Source: DASSUW01 sp036257565
GTDB lineage: Bacteria > Actinomycetota > Thermoleophilia > Solirubrobacterales > Solirubrobacteraceae
Direction of reading: 5' to 3'
Length of the DNA stretch: 64,000 nucleotides
Assembly: GCA_036257565.1 (NCBI GenBank)
Contig: DATAFH010000006.1
Coordinates: 1 to 64,000 of the forward strand
The translations under genes were made by a program, and so were the position numbers. This document shows positions 6,992-14,662 of the stretch, in pieces. The notes beneath the pieces were generated by a model that saw only the letters and a program-made list of their open reading frames with translations, was not told the origin of the DNA and searched no databases. The first letter of the stretch is position 1. Each line of letters begins with the position of its first letter.

Positions 6992-7435
6992 ATGCTGCAC
7001 AAGCTCCGTGAGCGCGCCCAGAGCGAGAAGGGTTTCACCCTGATCGAGCTTCTGGTCGTCATTCTGATCATCGGCATCCTCGCCGCGATCGCACTTCCCG
7101 CGTTCCTCAACCAGCGCACCAAGGCGCAGGACACCGAGGCCAAGAGCAAGGCCCGCACCGCGCAGACCGCGCTCGAGACGCTGTACGTCAACGAGCAGTC
7201 CTACGCGTCCGCGACCGACCAGACCGAGCTGGCCAAGATCGAGCCGGCCCTCGCCGAGGGCCCCGCGCTGACGGTCCCGACCCACACGGCGACCGCCTGG
7301 AAGGTCCAGGTCGTCTCCGTCGGCGGCCAGACGTTCACGATCGAGAAGACCGTCGACGCCAACGGTGTGCCGAGCGTCGAGCGCAAGTGCACCGCGGTCG
7401 GCAAGGGCGGCTGCCCGTCCAACGGCAACTGGTAG
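6992..7435 (+). CDS. Type IV major pilin (prepilin)
   Basis: The 147-residue prepilin has a 14-residue charged leader ending in KG, then FTLIELLVVILIIGILAAIA. This is the class III signal with Glu at mature position 5 and the hydrophobic spine of the fibre. The prepilin peptidase encoded 1.2 kb downstream would cut after the Gly and methylate the new Phe. The globular part carries one cysteine pair near the end (KCTAVGKGGC), the usual D-region disulfide. CTCAGGAGGG gives a strong ribosome-binding site. The gene follows a sigma-28 promoter and a c-di-GMP riboswitch and is closed by its own terminator, consistent with monocistronic high-level expression of a major subunit. Confidence 0.93.
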   Translation: MLHKLRERAQSEKGFTLIELLVVILIIGILAAIALPAFLNQRTKAQDTEAKSKARTAQTALETLYVNEQSYASATDQTELAKIEPALAEGPALTVPTHTATAWKVQVVSVGGQTFTIEKTVDANGVPSVERKCTAVGKGGCPSNGNW

Positions 7436-7462
7436 GCCACTCCGCCACCTGATCCACTCTCG

Positions 7463-7488
7463 CGAAGCGGGCCTCCGGGCCCGCTTCG
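7463..7488 (+). terminator. Terminator after the pilin gene
   Basis: CGAAGCGGGC and GCCCGCTTCG form a perfect 10-bp stem around a six-base loop, followed by the weakly T-rich TCGTCGTT. It separates the pilin transcript from the pilM promoter that begins four bases later. Confidence 0.8.
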
Positions 7489-7491
7489 TCG

Positions 7492-7518
7492 TTAAGTCCA
7501 GCGACCCGCGCGCCGATA
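7492..7518 (+). promoter_or_regulatory. Sigma-28-type promoter of pilM
   Basis: TTAAG (7492-7496), 15 nt, GCCGATA (7512-7518). The -10 box ends eight bases before the pilM GTG at 7527, so the transcript should start on or within a couple of bases of the start codon (leaderless). Confidence 0.7.
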
Positions 7519-7526
7519 CCAGGATC

Positions 7527-8579
7527 GTGTTCAAGAAGCGCTCTTCCTCCTCCCAGGCCGCGGTCGTCGGCCTCGACCTCGATCCCGGGCACATCGCCGC
7601 CGCCGAGGTCACCGTCAACGGCTCGCTGTCGCTCAACCGCGGCGCCGTCGCCCCGCTGCGGCCGGGCATCCTGCGCGACGGCGAGGTCGCCGACGTGCCC
7701 GCCCTGGCCGAGGCGCTGAAGGCCTTCTTCGCCGAGCACGAGCTGCCCACGCACGTGCGCCTGGGCATCGCCAACCAACGGATCGTCGTCCGCACGCTCG
7801 ACCTGCCGCCGCTCGACGACGAGAAGGCGCTCGCCGCCGCCGTCAAGGTCCAGGCGCCCGACCACATCCCGATGCCGATGGACGAGGCCGTGATCGACTG
7901 GCAGTCCCTCGGGACCGTCCAGGGCCCGGCCGGTAAGCCGCAGACCCGCGTGGTGGTCGTGGCCGTGCGGCGGGAGATGGTCGACCGCCTCGTCGGCGCC
8001 GCCCGCGAGGCCGGCCTCACGCTCGAGGGCATCGACCTGTCCGCGTTCGGCATGGTCCGCGCGCTCGCCGGCGGCCAGCAGCGCGAGGGCGCCACGTTGT
8101 ACGTCAGCGTCGGCGGCCTCACCAACGTCGCCGTGGCCAACGCCAGCGGCTGCCTCTTCACCCGCGCCGCCTCGGGCGGGCTCGACGCGATGGTCAACAC
8201 GCTCTCCGACCGCCGCGGACTGACCGCCGAGCACGCGCGCCAGTGGCTGGGACACGTCGGCCTGCACGCCCCGCTCGAGGGCGTCCAGGGCGATGAGGAC
8301 CTCGTGGCTGCCGCTCGCACGGTGCTGGAGGAGGGCGTCCACCAGCTCGCCGACACGGTCCGCAACTCGCTCAACTTCTACCGCATGCAGGAGAGCGCCG
8401 AGCAGGTCGAGCACGGGATGCTCACCGGCGCGGCCGTGGCCATCCCGGGCTTCGTCGAGGCGCTGTCGGAGCAGCTCCGCCTGCCGCTCGAGCCGGCCGT
8501 GGTCGACACGGAGGACGAGGAGGCCGACGCCAGCCGCCTGACCGTCGCCGCCGGGCTGGCCGTCGAAGAGATCTCCTGA
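7527..8579 (+). CDS. pilM: PilM-like actin-fold type IV pilus assembly protein
   Basis: A 350-residue cytoplasmic protein of the actin/FtsA-like ATPase fold. The first phosphate loop is VVGLDLDPGHIAAAEVTV near residue 14, the mid-protein has LDLPPLDDEKALAAAVKVQA and VVAVRREMVDRLVGAAREAG, and a second subdomain has LYVSVGGLTNVAVANASGCL with TRAASGGLDAMVNTL. PilM binds the N-terminal tail of PilN and anchors the inner-membrane alignment complex to the assembly ATPase. The GTG at 7527 is the only start between the promoter and the conserved domain. No ribosome-binding site precedes it, which fits leaderless translation. It is the first gene after the pilin terminator and is followed by the peptidase gene 21 bp on. 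Confidence 0.88.
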   Translation: MFKKRSSSSQAAVVGLDLDPGHIAAAEVTVNGSLSLNRGAVAPLRPGILRDGEVADVPALAEALKAFFAEHELPTHVRLGIANQRIVVRTLDLPPLDDEKALAAAVKVQAPDHIPMPMDEAVIDWQSLGTVQGPAGKPQTRVVVVAVRREMVDRLVGAAREAGLTLEGIDLSAFGMVRALAGGQQREGATLYVSVGGLTNVAVANASGCLFTRAASGGLDAMVNTLSDRRGLTAEHARQWLGHVGLHAPLEGVQGDEDLVAAARTVLEEGVHQLADTVRNSLNFYRMQESAEQVEHGMLTGAAVAIPGFVEALSEQLRLPLEPAVVDTEDEEADASRLTVAAGLAVEEIS

Positions 8580-8600
8580 CGGGAACCTAGAGGGGGAGTG

Positions 8601-9341
8601 ATGATCGCTGCCGTGCTGGGGGCCGTCCTCGGCTCGTTCCTGAATGTGGTGGCCTACCGGCTGCCGCGGGGCGAGTCGCTGTCGCGCCCCCGCTCGCACT
8701 GCCCGGGCTGCCTGACGCCGATCCGGCCCTACGACAACGTCCCGGTCCTCTCGTGGCTGCTGCTGCGCGGGAGGTGCCGATCCTGCCGGGCGCCGATCTC
8801 CGCCCGCTACCCGCTGGTGGAGGCGGGCACGGGCGCGCTGTGCGCGCTGGTCGTGCTGGCCAGGGGACCGGACGAGGACGCGCTGCTCGGCCTCGCGCTC
8901 GTGCTCCTGCTCGTGCCCGTCACGCTGGTCGACCTCGACCACCGGATCATCCCCAACCGGCTGATGCTGATCGGGGCGGTCGTCGCTCCGGCGCTCGTCG
9001 CCGTCACGGCGCCCGACGCGCTACTCGAACACGGGATCGCCGCGGTCGCCGCCGGCGGCTTCTTCCTCGTCGCCGTGCTCGCCTACCCGAGAGGGATGGG
9101 CATGGGCGACGTCAAGCTGGCGTTCGTCCTCGGTCTCTTCCTCGGGCGGGACGTCGGTCCGGCGCTGTTCGTCGCGCTCCTCGCCGGCACGCTCATCGGG
9201 GCCGCCGTGATCGCCCGCAAGGGCGCCGCCGAGGGCCGCAAGACCGCGGTTCCGTTCGGCCCGTTCCTCGCGCTCGGCGCCGTCGTCGCCCTCTTCGCGG
9301 GCGACGCGATGGTCGAGTGGTACCTCGGAACCTTCGCGTAG
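8601..9341 (+). CDS. pilD: Prepilin peptidase / N-methyltransferase (A24 family)
   Basis: A 246-residue polytopic membrane enzyme that cleaves the prepilin leader and methylates the mature N-terminus. The N-terminal segment has the conserved GSFLNVVAYRLPRGES, then the zinc-type cysteine pairs CPGC and CRSC (about residues 34-37 and 59-62) of the methyltransferase domain. The two catalytic aspartates of the aspartic peptidase are in DLDHRIIPN and in GMGMGDVKLA (the GxGD motif). All are present, so both activities are expected. A purine-rich AGAGGGGG lies just before the ATG; an in-frame GTG at 8598 is also possible. Its substrate is encoded in the same locus. Confidence 0.94.
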   Translation: MIAAVLGAVLGSFLNVVAYRLPRGESLSRPRSHCPGCLTPIRPYDNVPVLSWLLLRGRCRSCRAPISARYPLVEAGTGALCALVVLARGPDEDALLGLALVLLLVPVTLVDLDHRIIPNRLMLIGAVVAPALVAVTAPDALLEHGIAAVAAGGFFLVAVLAYPRGMGMGDVKLAFVLGLFLGRDVGPALFVALLAGTLIGAAVIARKGAAEGRKTAVPFGPFLALGAVVALFAGDAMVEWYLGTFA

Positions 9342-9364
9342 GTTCCTCACCCCACCCCGACGCC

Positions 9365-9392
9365 TCAAGAGGGGCTTGCGGGGTGCCGATAA
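9365..9392 (+). promoter_or_regulatory. Sigma-28-type promoter of the pilN-pilO operon
   Basis: CTCAAG (9364/5-9369), 15 nt, GCCGATAA (9385-9392), a perfect -10 box. The start codon at 9403 is 11 bases beyond it, leaving a leader of about three or four bases at most. Confidence 0.75.
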
Positions 9393-9402
9393 GTCGGGCG
9401 AG

Positions 9403-10245
9403 ATGAAGGCCATCAACCTGCTCCCCCCCGACCTGCGCGGACCGTCGAAATCGCCGAAGGCCAAGCGCGTCGTCGCCGACGAGCCGGGCGGCATCGGCGC
9501 CTACGTCGTGCTCGGCGCGCTCGCCGCGTGCGTTGTGGCGCTCGCCGCGTACGTGCTCACGACCAACACGGTCAAGGACCGCCAGGCGAAGCTGGAGGCG
9601 ACCACCGCCCAGGCCGCCGCCACGACGCAGCGCGTCGCCCAGCTCAAGCCCTACGCCGACTTCCAGGCGATGGCCGAGACCCGCATCCAGACGGTCAAGG
9701 ACCTCGCGTCCTCGCGCTTCGACTGGGAGCAGGCGCTGCGCGACATCTCCCGCGCGATCCCGGCCGACGTGACGCTCAAGACGCTCAACGGCTCGATGTC
9801 GGAGGGCACGGGAGGCGGCGCCTCCGCGATCCGCGGGGCGATCGCCGCTCCGGCCGTCGAGCTCACCGGCTGCACCAAGGGCCAGAAGAACGTCGCCACG
9901 CTGCTCTCGCGCCTGCGCGGCGTCGACGGCGTCACCCGCGTCAGCCTCGGCAAGTCGCTCAAGCCCGCGGCCACCGATGGCGGCCCGGCCGGCGGGGCGA
10001 CCGGGGACCAGGCGTGCGGTACCGGCCGTCCGCCGGCCTTCGAGATCGTCATGTTCTTCGAGCGCTCCAAGGTGCCCGCCACGGTGCAGGACATCACGGT
10101 GGCGCCCGCCGGCGCGCAGCCCGCGGCCGGGGAGCAGGGCACGGGCACGACCGACTCTCAGTCCGGTGTGACCACCCCGCCCGCCGACCCCGCGCAGTCC
10201 GGTGACAGCGCTTCCGCCTCGACGCCGCAGGGAGGCGGTTCCTGA
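9403..10245 (+). CDS. pilN: PilN-like type IV pilus inner-membrane assembly protein
   Basis: The 280-residue protein begins MKAINLLPPDL, the highly conserved PilN N-terminal tail that docks into PilM (consensus INLLP). It is followed by one membrane helix (about residues 30-50), a coiled-coil stretch (VKDRQAKLEATTAQAAATTQ) and a periplasmic ferredoxin-like domain (ALRDISRAIPADVTLKTLNG, LLSRLRGVDGVTRVSLGKSL, FEIVMFFE). Two insertions rich in Gly/Ala and a low-complexity Pro/Thr/Ser/Gly C-terminal tail of about 50 residues extend it beyond the usual 180-200. The ATG at 9403 is preferred over an upstream TTG because the PilM-binding motif must be N-terminal. The TGATG junction couples it to pilO. 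Confidence 0.85.
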   Translation: MKAINLLPPDLRGPSKSPKAKRVVADEPGGIGAYVVLGALAACVVALAAYVLTTNTVKDRQAKLEATTAQAAATTQRVAQLKPYADFQAMAETRIQTVKDLASSRFDWEQALRDISRAIPADVTLKTLNGSMSEGTGGGASAIRGAIAAPAVELTGCTKGQKNVATLLSRLRGVDGVTRVSLGKSLKPAATDGGPAGGATGDQACGTGRPPAFEIVMFFERSKVPATVQDITVAPAGAQPAAGEQGTGTTDSQSGVTTPPADPAQSGDSASASTPQGGGS

Positions 10246-10985
10246 TGACCCACCGAAACAAGATCCTGCTGTCCGTCGTCGCCATCGGCGCCGCGGCCGC
10301 CGCGTTCTGGTTCCTCGTGCTCGCGCCCAAGCGCGAGGAGGTCACGAGGCTCGACACCGACATCGCGGCCAAGACGGCCGAGATGGAGCAGGCGCGCGCC
10401 ACGCTCGGCAGCTACGAGCAGGCCAAGCGCAGCTACAAGCGCAACTACAGCACGCTGGCCCGCCTCGGCAAGGCCGTGCCGGCCGACGACGACGTCCGCT
10501 CGCTGCTCGTGCAGCTCGAGGCGACCGCCGATCGGAGCGGCGTCGACTTCGAGCGCATCGAGCTCGGCTCGGGCCTCGGCGGCGACGCCGGGACCACCGA
10601 GGAGCCGACGACCGCCGGAGGCGAGCTGGCTGCCGCGCCGGGCGCCGTGCCGGTCGCCGGTGGCGTGCTCTCCGCGATGCCGTTCAGCTTCACCTTCGGC
10701 GGCGGCTTCTACGACCTGTCGACGTTCCTGGCCCGCCTCGAGCACTTCGTGACGGTCCAGAACGACCGCCTCGACGCCACCGGGCGCCTGCTGCGGCTCG
10801 AGAGCGTCGCGCTCCAGCCCGCGTCGGGCGGTTTCCCGAAGATGCAGGCGGAGATCAACGCGGCCACGTACCTCGTGCCGCCGGTCGAGGGCGTCGCCGG
10901 CGCGCCGACGCCGCCCGCCGGGGGCACGGCACCGTCCACCGAGACCACCACCACCGCCCGCGCGACCACCGGAGCCGCACAATGA
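10245..10985 (+). CDS. pilO: PilO-like type IV pilus inner-membrane assembly protein
   Basis: A 246-residue protein with one N-terminal helix (ILLSVVAIGAAAAAFWFLVL), then LAPKREEVTRLDTDIAAKTA, the typical PilO start of a long coiled coil. The periplasmic domain has the usual elements: ADDDVRSLLVQLEATADRSG, FERIELG and MPFSFTFGGGFYDLSTFLAR. A Gly/Ala/Thr-rich insertion near residues 115-140 and a Pro/Thr-rich tail are additions also seen in the neighbouring PilN. PilO pairs with PilN to form the inner-membrane ring linking PilM to the pilus base. Its ATG overlaps the pilN stop by one base and its stop overlaps the next start (ATGA). Confidence 0.85.
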   Translation: MTHRNKILLSVVAIGAAAAAFWFLVLAPKREEVTRLDTDIAAKTAEMEQARATLGSYEQAKRSYKRNYSTLARLGKAVPADDDVRSLLVQLEATADRSGVDFERIELGSGLGGDAGTTEEPTTAGGELAAAPGAVPVAGGVLSAMPFSFTFGGGFYDLSTFLARLEHFVTVQNDRLDATGRLLRLESVALQPASGGFPKMQAEINAATYLVPPVEGVAGAPTPPAGGTAPSTETTTTARATTGAAQ

Positions 10986-11743
10986 CCGCCGTCACGAACA
11001 CCTGGCGCCAGCTCGTGCGCCGCCGGCTGTGGCCGGTCGCCCTGCTGCTCCTGGCGGCGCTCGCGGCCGTCCCGTTCGTGCTCGCCTCCGAGCCCGAGCT
11101 CCCGCCGCCCGCCGACCCGCTGCCTGCCTTGAGCAAGGGCGACGAGCTGGCCGAGCCGGTCGTCGCCAAGGTCGCGGCCGGAGACCGCGCGCGCCGCCGC
11201 CGGGTGCTCGGCGTCCGCAAGGACCCGTTCCGGCCGGCCACGCCGAAGAAGGCCAAGAAGGCGAAGAGCACGGTGAAGCAGCCCAAGCCGAGCTCCGGCG
11301 ACCAGAAGCCGTCGACGACCGAGTCGACGCCCTCGCCCTCGACGGGCGGCGGCGGTGGCTTCGTGGACCCGGCGCCGTCAACGACGACGCCCGCGCCGCC
11401 CAAGCCGCATTTCCCGGCCGGCTCGCTGCTGCTTCGCTTCGGCAACGCCACCAGCGACGTGCTGCCGGGCGGACTCGTGCGCAAGCTCGAGCCGCTGCCG
11501 CCCGACGCCTCGGAGGAGCCGCTGCTCGTCTACCTGGGCCTGACCAAGAACAAGAAGAAGGCGAAGTTCCTCGTCGACGCGGCGCTCACCCCGACCGGCG
11601 ACGGGACCTGCAAGCCGCATCCGAGCTCGTGCGAGACGATCGAGCTGGCCGCGGGCGAGACGGAGTTCTTCGACGTCATCGACTCGGAGACCGGCGAGCC
11701 CAGCGCGCAGTACCAGCTCGACCTCGTCCGCATCAACAAGTAG
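10982..11743 (+). CDS. Single-pass membrane protein in the PilP position
   Basis: The 253-residue protein is coupled to pilO by an ATGA overlap, so it is made in fixed ratio with it. It has a short cytoplasmic start (TNTWRQLVRRRLW), one helix (VALLLLAALAAVPFVLA), a conserved-looking RKDPFRP segment near residue 80 and a long Lys/Pro/Ser/Thr/Gly low-complexity stretch (about residues 85-140). It ends with a folded domain (LLLRFGNATSDVL, PLLVYLGLTKNKKKAKFLVD) with a cysteine pair (GTCKPHPSSC). In Gram-negatives this slot is PilP, a lipoprotein that contacts the outer-membrane secretin. There is no lipobox here and no outer membrane is expected, so I infer a lineage-specific partner of PilO, perhaps reaching into the cell wall. 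Confidence 0.7.
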   Translation: MTAVTNTWRQLVRRRLWPVALLLLAALAAVPFVLASEPELPPPADPLPALSKGDELAEPVVAKVAAGDRARRRRVLGVRKDPFRPATPKKAKKAKSTVKQPKPSSGDQKPSTTESTPSPSTGGGGGFVDPAPSTTTPAPPKPHFPAGSLLLRFGNATSDVLPGGLVRKLEPLPPDASEEPLLVYLGLTKNKKKAKFLVDAALTPTGDGTCKPHPSSCETIELAAGETEFFDVIDSETGEPSAQYQLDLVRINK

Positions 11744-11756
11744 GGGGACGTGCCGC

Positions 11757-11790
11757 CTCCGCCGCGGCTCCCTCCGGGGCCGCGGCGGAG
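11757..11790 (+). terminator. Stem-loop closing the pilus operon
   Basis: CTCCGCCGCGGC pairs with GCCGCGGCGGAG across a ten-base loop (TCCCTCCGGG-type) 14 bp after the last pilus gene. No T-run follows, so it may act with Rho or as a 3' stabiliser. Confidence 0.6.
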
Positions 11791-11966
11791 TAGGGCCCGT
11801 ACGGAAGTTACTGACGCGTTTGGAGCCCGTCTCGCGGCGCCAGGCGCCACCCGCGATGCTCAACAGGCTGACGCCCGCCTGCGCTTGCGGGCGACGCCTG
11901 GCATCCACGATCCGGGCTCCAAGCCGCGCCACTAATTCCTCTACGGACCCCAGGGGTCTTCGTAGG

Positions 11967-13157
11967 ATGCTCGGCGTGCCGCTGCGCGTCGTCACTGCCG
12001 GGGAGTCCCACGGGCCGGGGCTGACGTGCATCGTCGAGGGCCTGCCGGCCGGGCTCGAGCTCGACCTCGCGGTCATCGACCGCGATATGGCGCGTCGCCA
12101 GCTCGGCCATGGCCGCGGCGGGCGGATGAAGATCGAGCGCGACAGCGCGGAGATCACGTCCGGCGTGCGCCACGGCCGCACGCTGGGCGGCCCGATCGCG
12201 GTCCGCGTGGCCAACCGCGACTACGCAAACTGGGAGGAGCGGATGAGCCCCTGGCCGGTCGAGGCCGACGTGCCGGAGGTGCATCTCCCGCGGCCCGGCC
12301 ACGCCGATCTCGCCGGCGTGCAGAAGTTCGGCTTCACCGACGTGCGCAACGTGCTCGAGCGTGCGAGCGCACGCGAGACGGCGGCGCGGGTGGCGGGCGG
12401 CGCGCTCGCCAAGGGGTTCCTCGCCGCCCTCGGCGTGCAGGTCGTCTCCCACGTCACGCAGATCGGCTCGGTGCAGGCTCGGGTGGGTGGGCTCGAATCA
12501 AACGGGCTGGCCCTCGAGGACTTCGCGGAGGTCGACGCCTCGCCGGTCCGGTGCCTGGACCCGGACACCTCGCGGGCGATGGTCGAGGAGATCAACGCGC
12601 TGCGCAAGCGCAACGAGTCGCTCGGCGGCGTCTTCGAAGTCCGCGCCTTCGGGCTCGTCCCGGGCCTGGGGTCACACGTCAGCTGGGAGGAGCGCCTCGA
12701 CGGCCTCATCGGCCTCGCCATGCTCTCGATCCAGGCCATCAAGGGCTGCGGGATCGGCGACGGGTTCGACCTGGCGGGCCGCCCGGGGTCGGCCGCCCAC
12801 GACGAGATCTTCTACTCCGACGAGCGCGGCTATTACCGCGAGACGAATCGCTCGGGCGGGGTCGAGGGCGGCATGACGACCGGCGAGCCGCTGGTCGTGC
12901 GGTGCGCGATGAAGCCGCTGCCGACGCTCACCAAGCCGCTGCGTTCAGTGGACATCGCGACCCGCGAGCCCGCGCAGGCGCTGCGCGAGCGGACCGACTC
13001 GTGCACGGTCCCGGCCGCCGGCGTGGTGGGGGAGGCGATGCTGGCGATCGTCCTCGCGGACGCGTACCGCTGCAAGTTCGGCGGCGACCACATCGATGAC
13101 GTCCGCGCCGCCGTCGAGGCCTACGAGCGGCGCATCGGATGGAAGCCAAGACACTAG
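11967..13157 (+). CDS. aroC: Chorismate synthase
   Basis: A 396-residue enzyme converting 5-enolpyruvylshikimate 3-phosphate to chorismate, the last step of the shikimate pathway, using reduced FMN. The three signatures are present: RVVTAGESHGPGLTCIVEGL at the N-terminus, the Arg/His-rich GHGRGGRMKIERDSAEITSG with GVRHGRTLGGPI, and RSGGVEGGMTTGEPLVVR near residue 300. The length is typical. Start ATG 11967 follows GTAGG; a GTG three codons later is an alternative. A 174-bp gap after the pilus terminator probably carries the operon promoter. The 3' end overlaps the next gene by 19 bases, so the shikimate genes are co-translated. Confidence 0.96.
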   Translation: MLGVPLRVVTAGESHGPGLTCIVEGLPAGLELDLAVIDRDMARRQLGHGRGGRMKIERDSAEITSGVRHGRTLGGPIAVRVANRDYANWEERMSPWPVEADVPEVHLPRPGHADLAGVQKFGFTDVRNVLERASARETAARVAGGALAKGFLAALGVQVVSHVTQIGSVQARVGGLESNGLALEDFAEVDASPVRCLDPDTSRAMVEEINALRKRNESLGGVFEVRAFGLVPGLGSHVSWEERLDGLIGLAMLSIQAIKGCGIGDGFDLAGRPGSAAHDEIFYSDERGYYRETNRSGGVEGGMTTGEPLVVRCAMKPLPTLTKPLRSVDIATREPAQALRERTDSCTVPAAGVVGEAMLAIVLADAYRCKFGGDHIDDVRAAVEAYERRIGWKPRH

Positions 13158-14662
13158 TTTTCATCGGCTTCATGGGGGCCGGCAAGACGTCGGCGGCGCG
13201 CGCGGCAGCGGGGCTGATCGGCGTGCGGGCGGTCGACGCCGACCACGAGATCGAGCACCGGCTGGGGACGACGATCGAGGAGCATTTCGCCTTGCACGGC
13301 GAGGCCGCGTTCCGGGCGATCGAGGAGGAGGTCGTGTGCGGACTGCTCGAGCGCCCGCCCGCGCCCGTGCTCTCGCTCGGCGGCGGCGCGGTGACGTCCG
13401 ATCGGGTCCGCGAGCTGCTGCGCCGGCACACGGTCGCGCTGCTCGACGTCGACGTCGAGACCGCGTGGCGGCGAGCCGGCGGCCGGCGGCGCCCGCTGGC
13501 CCAGGACCGCCACCGCTTCCAGGCCCTGCATGCCGAGCGCAGCCCGCTCTATGACTCCGTCGCCGACGCGGTGCTCACCGACTCGTCGCGCGACGAGGTC
13601 CGGCGGGCCGTGCCCGCGCTGCGCGCGCTCGAGCGCGCCCCGGCCGGCACACGCCTGCTGTGGGCGTCGGCCGCCTCCGGCAGCTACGCGGTGCACGTGG
13701 GGGAGGGTTTGGTGGGCAGCGGCTTCTGGCCGTTCGCGGGCCGGCGCTTCCTGATCACCGACGAGGTCGTGGGGGCGCTGTACGCCGACCGCCTGCCGTC
13801 CGCCGCCGACCTGCGCATCGCGCCCGGGGAGGAGCACAAGACGCTCGCGAGCGTCGAGGAGCTGCTGCGCGGCCTCGCCGCCGCCGGCATGGACCACGAC
13901 GACCACGTGGTGGCCCTCGGCGGCGGTGTGGTGGGGGACGTCGGCGGATTCTGCGCGGCGCTCTACCAGCGCGGGGTGCGCGTGGTGCAGGTGCCGACCA
14001 CGCTCGTCGCGCAGGTCGACTCCGCCTACGGCGGCAAGACCGGTGTCGACCTCCCGGAGGGCAAGAACTACGCGGGCGCCTACCACCAGCCGGCCGGCGT
14101 GATCGTCGACCCGTCGACCATGGCGACGCTCCCGCAGGCCGAGCTCGCCTCCGGTTGGGCCGAGGTGATCAAGACCGCGCTGATCGCCGGCGGGCGCCTC
14201 TGGGAGCGCGTGCGGGCCGGTGCCCCGCTCGACCGGAACCTCGTGCTCGCCTGCGCCCGCACGAAGCTCGCTGTGGTCGCGAGCGACGAGCGCGACGCGG
14301 GCCTCCGCCAGACCCTCAACCTCGGCCACACGGTTGGACATGCGATCGAGACGGCGACCGACTACCGCCGCTACCGCCACGGGGAGGCGGTCGGGCTCGG
14401 GCTGTTGGCCGCGCTGCGGCTCTCCGGACAGGCGCAGCTGCGCGGCGAGGTCGCCGACCTGCTCGCCGCGCGCGGGCTGCCGACGACGCTCGACGGTGGC
14501 GTCGACCCCGACGCCGTCGTGGCGGCGGCGGCGCGCGACAAGAAGCGCCGCCACGGTCGCGTCGGCTTCGTGCTGGTCGAGGCGCCGGGCGACGTACGAG
14601 CCGGGCGCCCCGTGCCGGAAGGCGAGCTGCGTGCCGCCGTGAAAGAGTTGCGCGGCGTATGA
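13139..14662 (+). CDS. aroKB: Fused shikimate kinase - 3-dehydroquinate synthase
   Basis: One uninterrupted 507-residue frame encodes two enzymes. Residues 1-165 are shikimate kinase: Walker A GFMGAGKTS, substrate Asp in VDADHEIEHRL, LSLGGGAVTSD, and lid Arg residues in RRRPLAQDRHRF. From about residue 175 it is dehydroquinate synthase: APGEEHKTLAS, ALGGGVVGDVGGFCAAL, PTTLVAQVDSAYGGKTGVD and KNYAGAYHQP, with metal ligands Glu in SGWAEVIKTALI, His in NLGHTVGHAIE and His in YRHGEAVGLG. Every catalytic element of both domains is intact. Steps 2 and 5 of the pathway are thus on one polypeptide, in an order (K then B) known from a few bacteria such as Thermotoga. The linker is only about ten residues. 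Confidence 0.95.
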   Translation: MEAKTLVFIGFMGAGKTSAARAAAGLIGVRAVDADHEIEHRLGTTIEEHFALHGEAAFRAIEEEVVCGLLERPPAPVLSLGGGAVTSDRVRELLRRHTVALLDVDVETAWRRAGGRRRPLAQDRHRFQALHAERSPLYDSVADAVLTDSSRDEVRRAVPALRALERAPAGTRLLWASAASGSYAVHVGEGLVGSGFWPFAGRRFLITDEVVGALYADRLPSAADLRIAPGEEHKTLASVEELLRGLAAAGMDHDDHVVALGGGVVGDVGGFCAALYQRGVRVVQVPTTLVAQVDSAYGGKTGVDLPEGKNYAGAYHQPAGVIVDPSTMATLPQAELASGWAEVIKTALIAGGRLWERVRAGAPLDRNLVLACARTKLAVVASDERDAGLRQTLNLGHTVGHAIETATDYRRYRHGEAVGLGLLAALRLSGQAQLRGEVADLLAARGLPTTLDGGVDPDAVVAAAARDKKRRHGRVGFVLVEAPGDVRAGRPVPEGELRAAVKELRGV

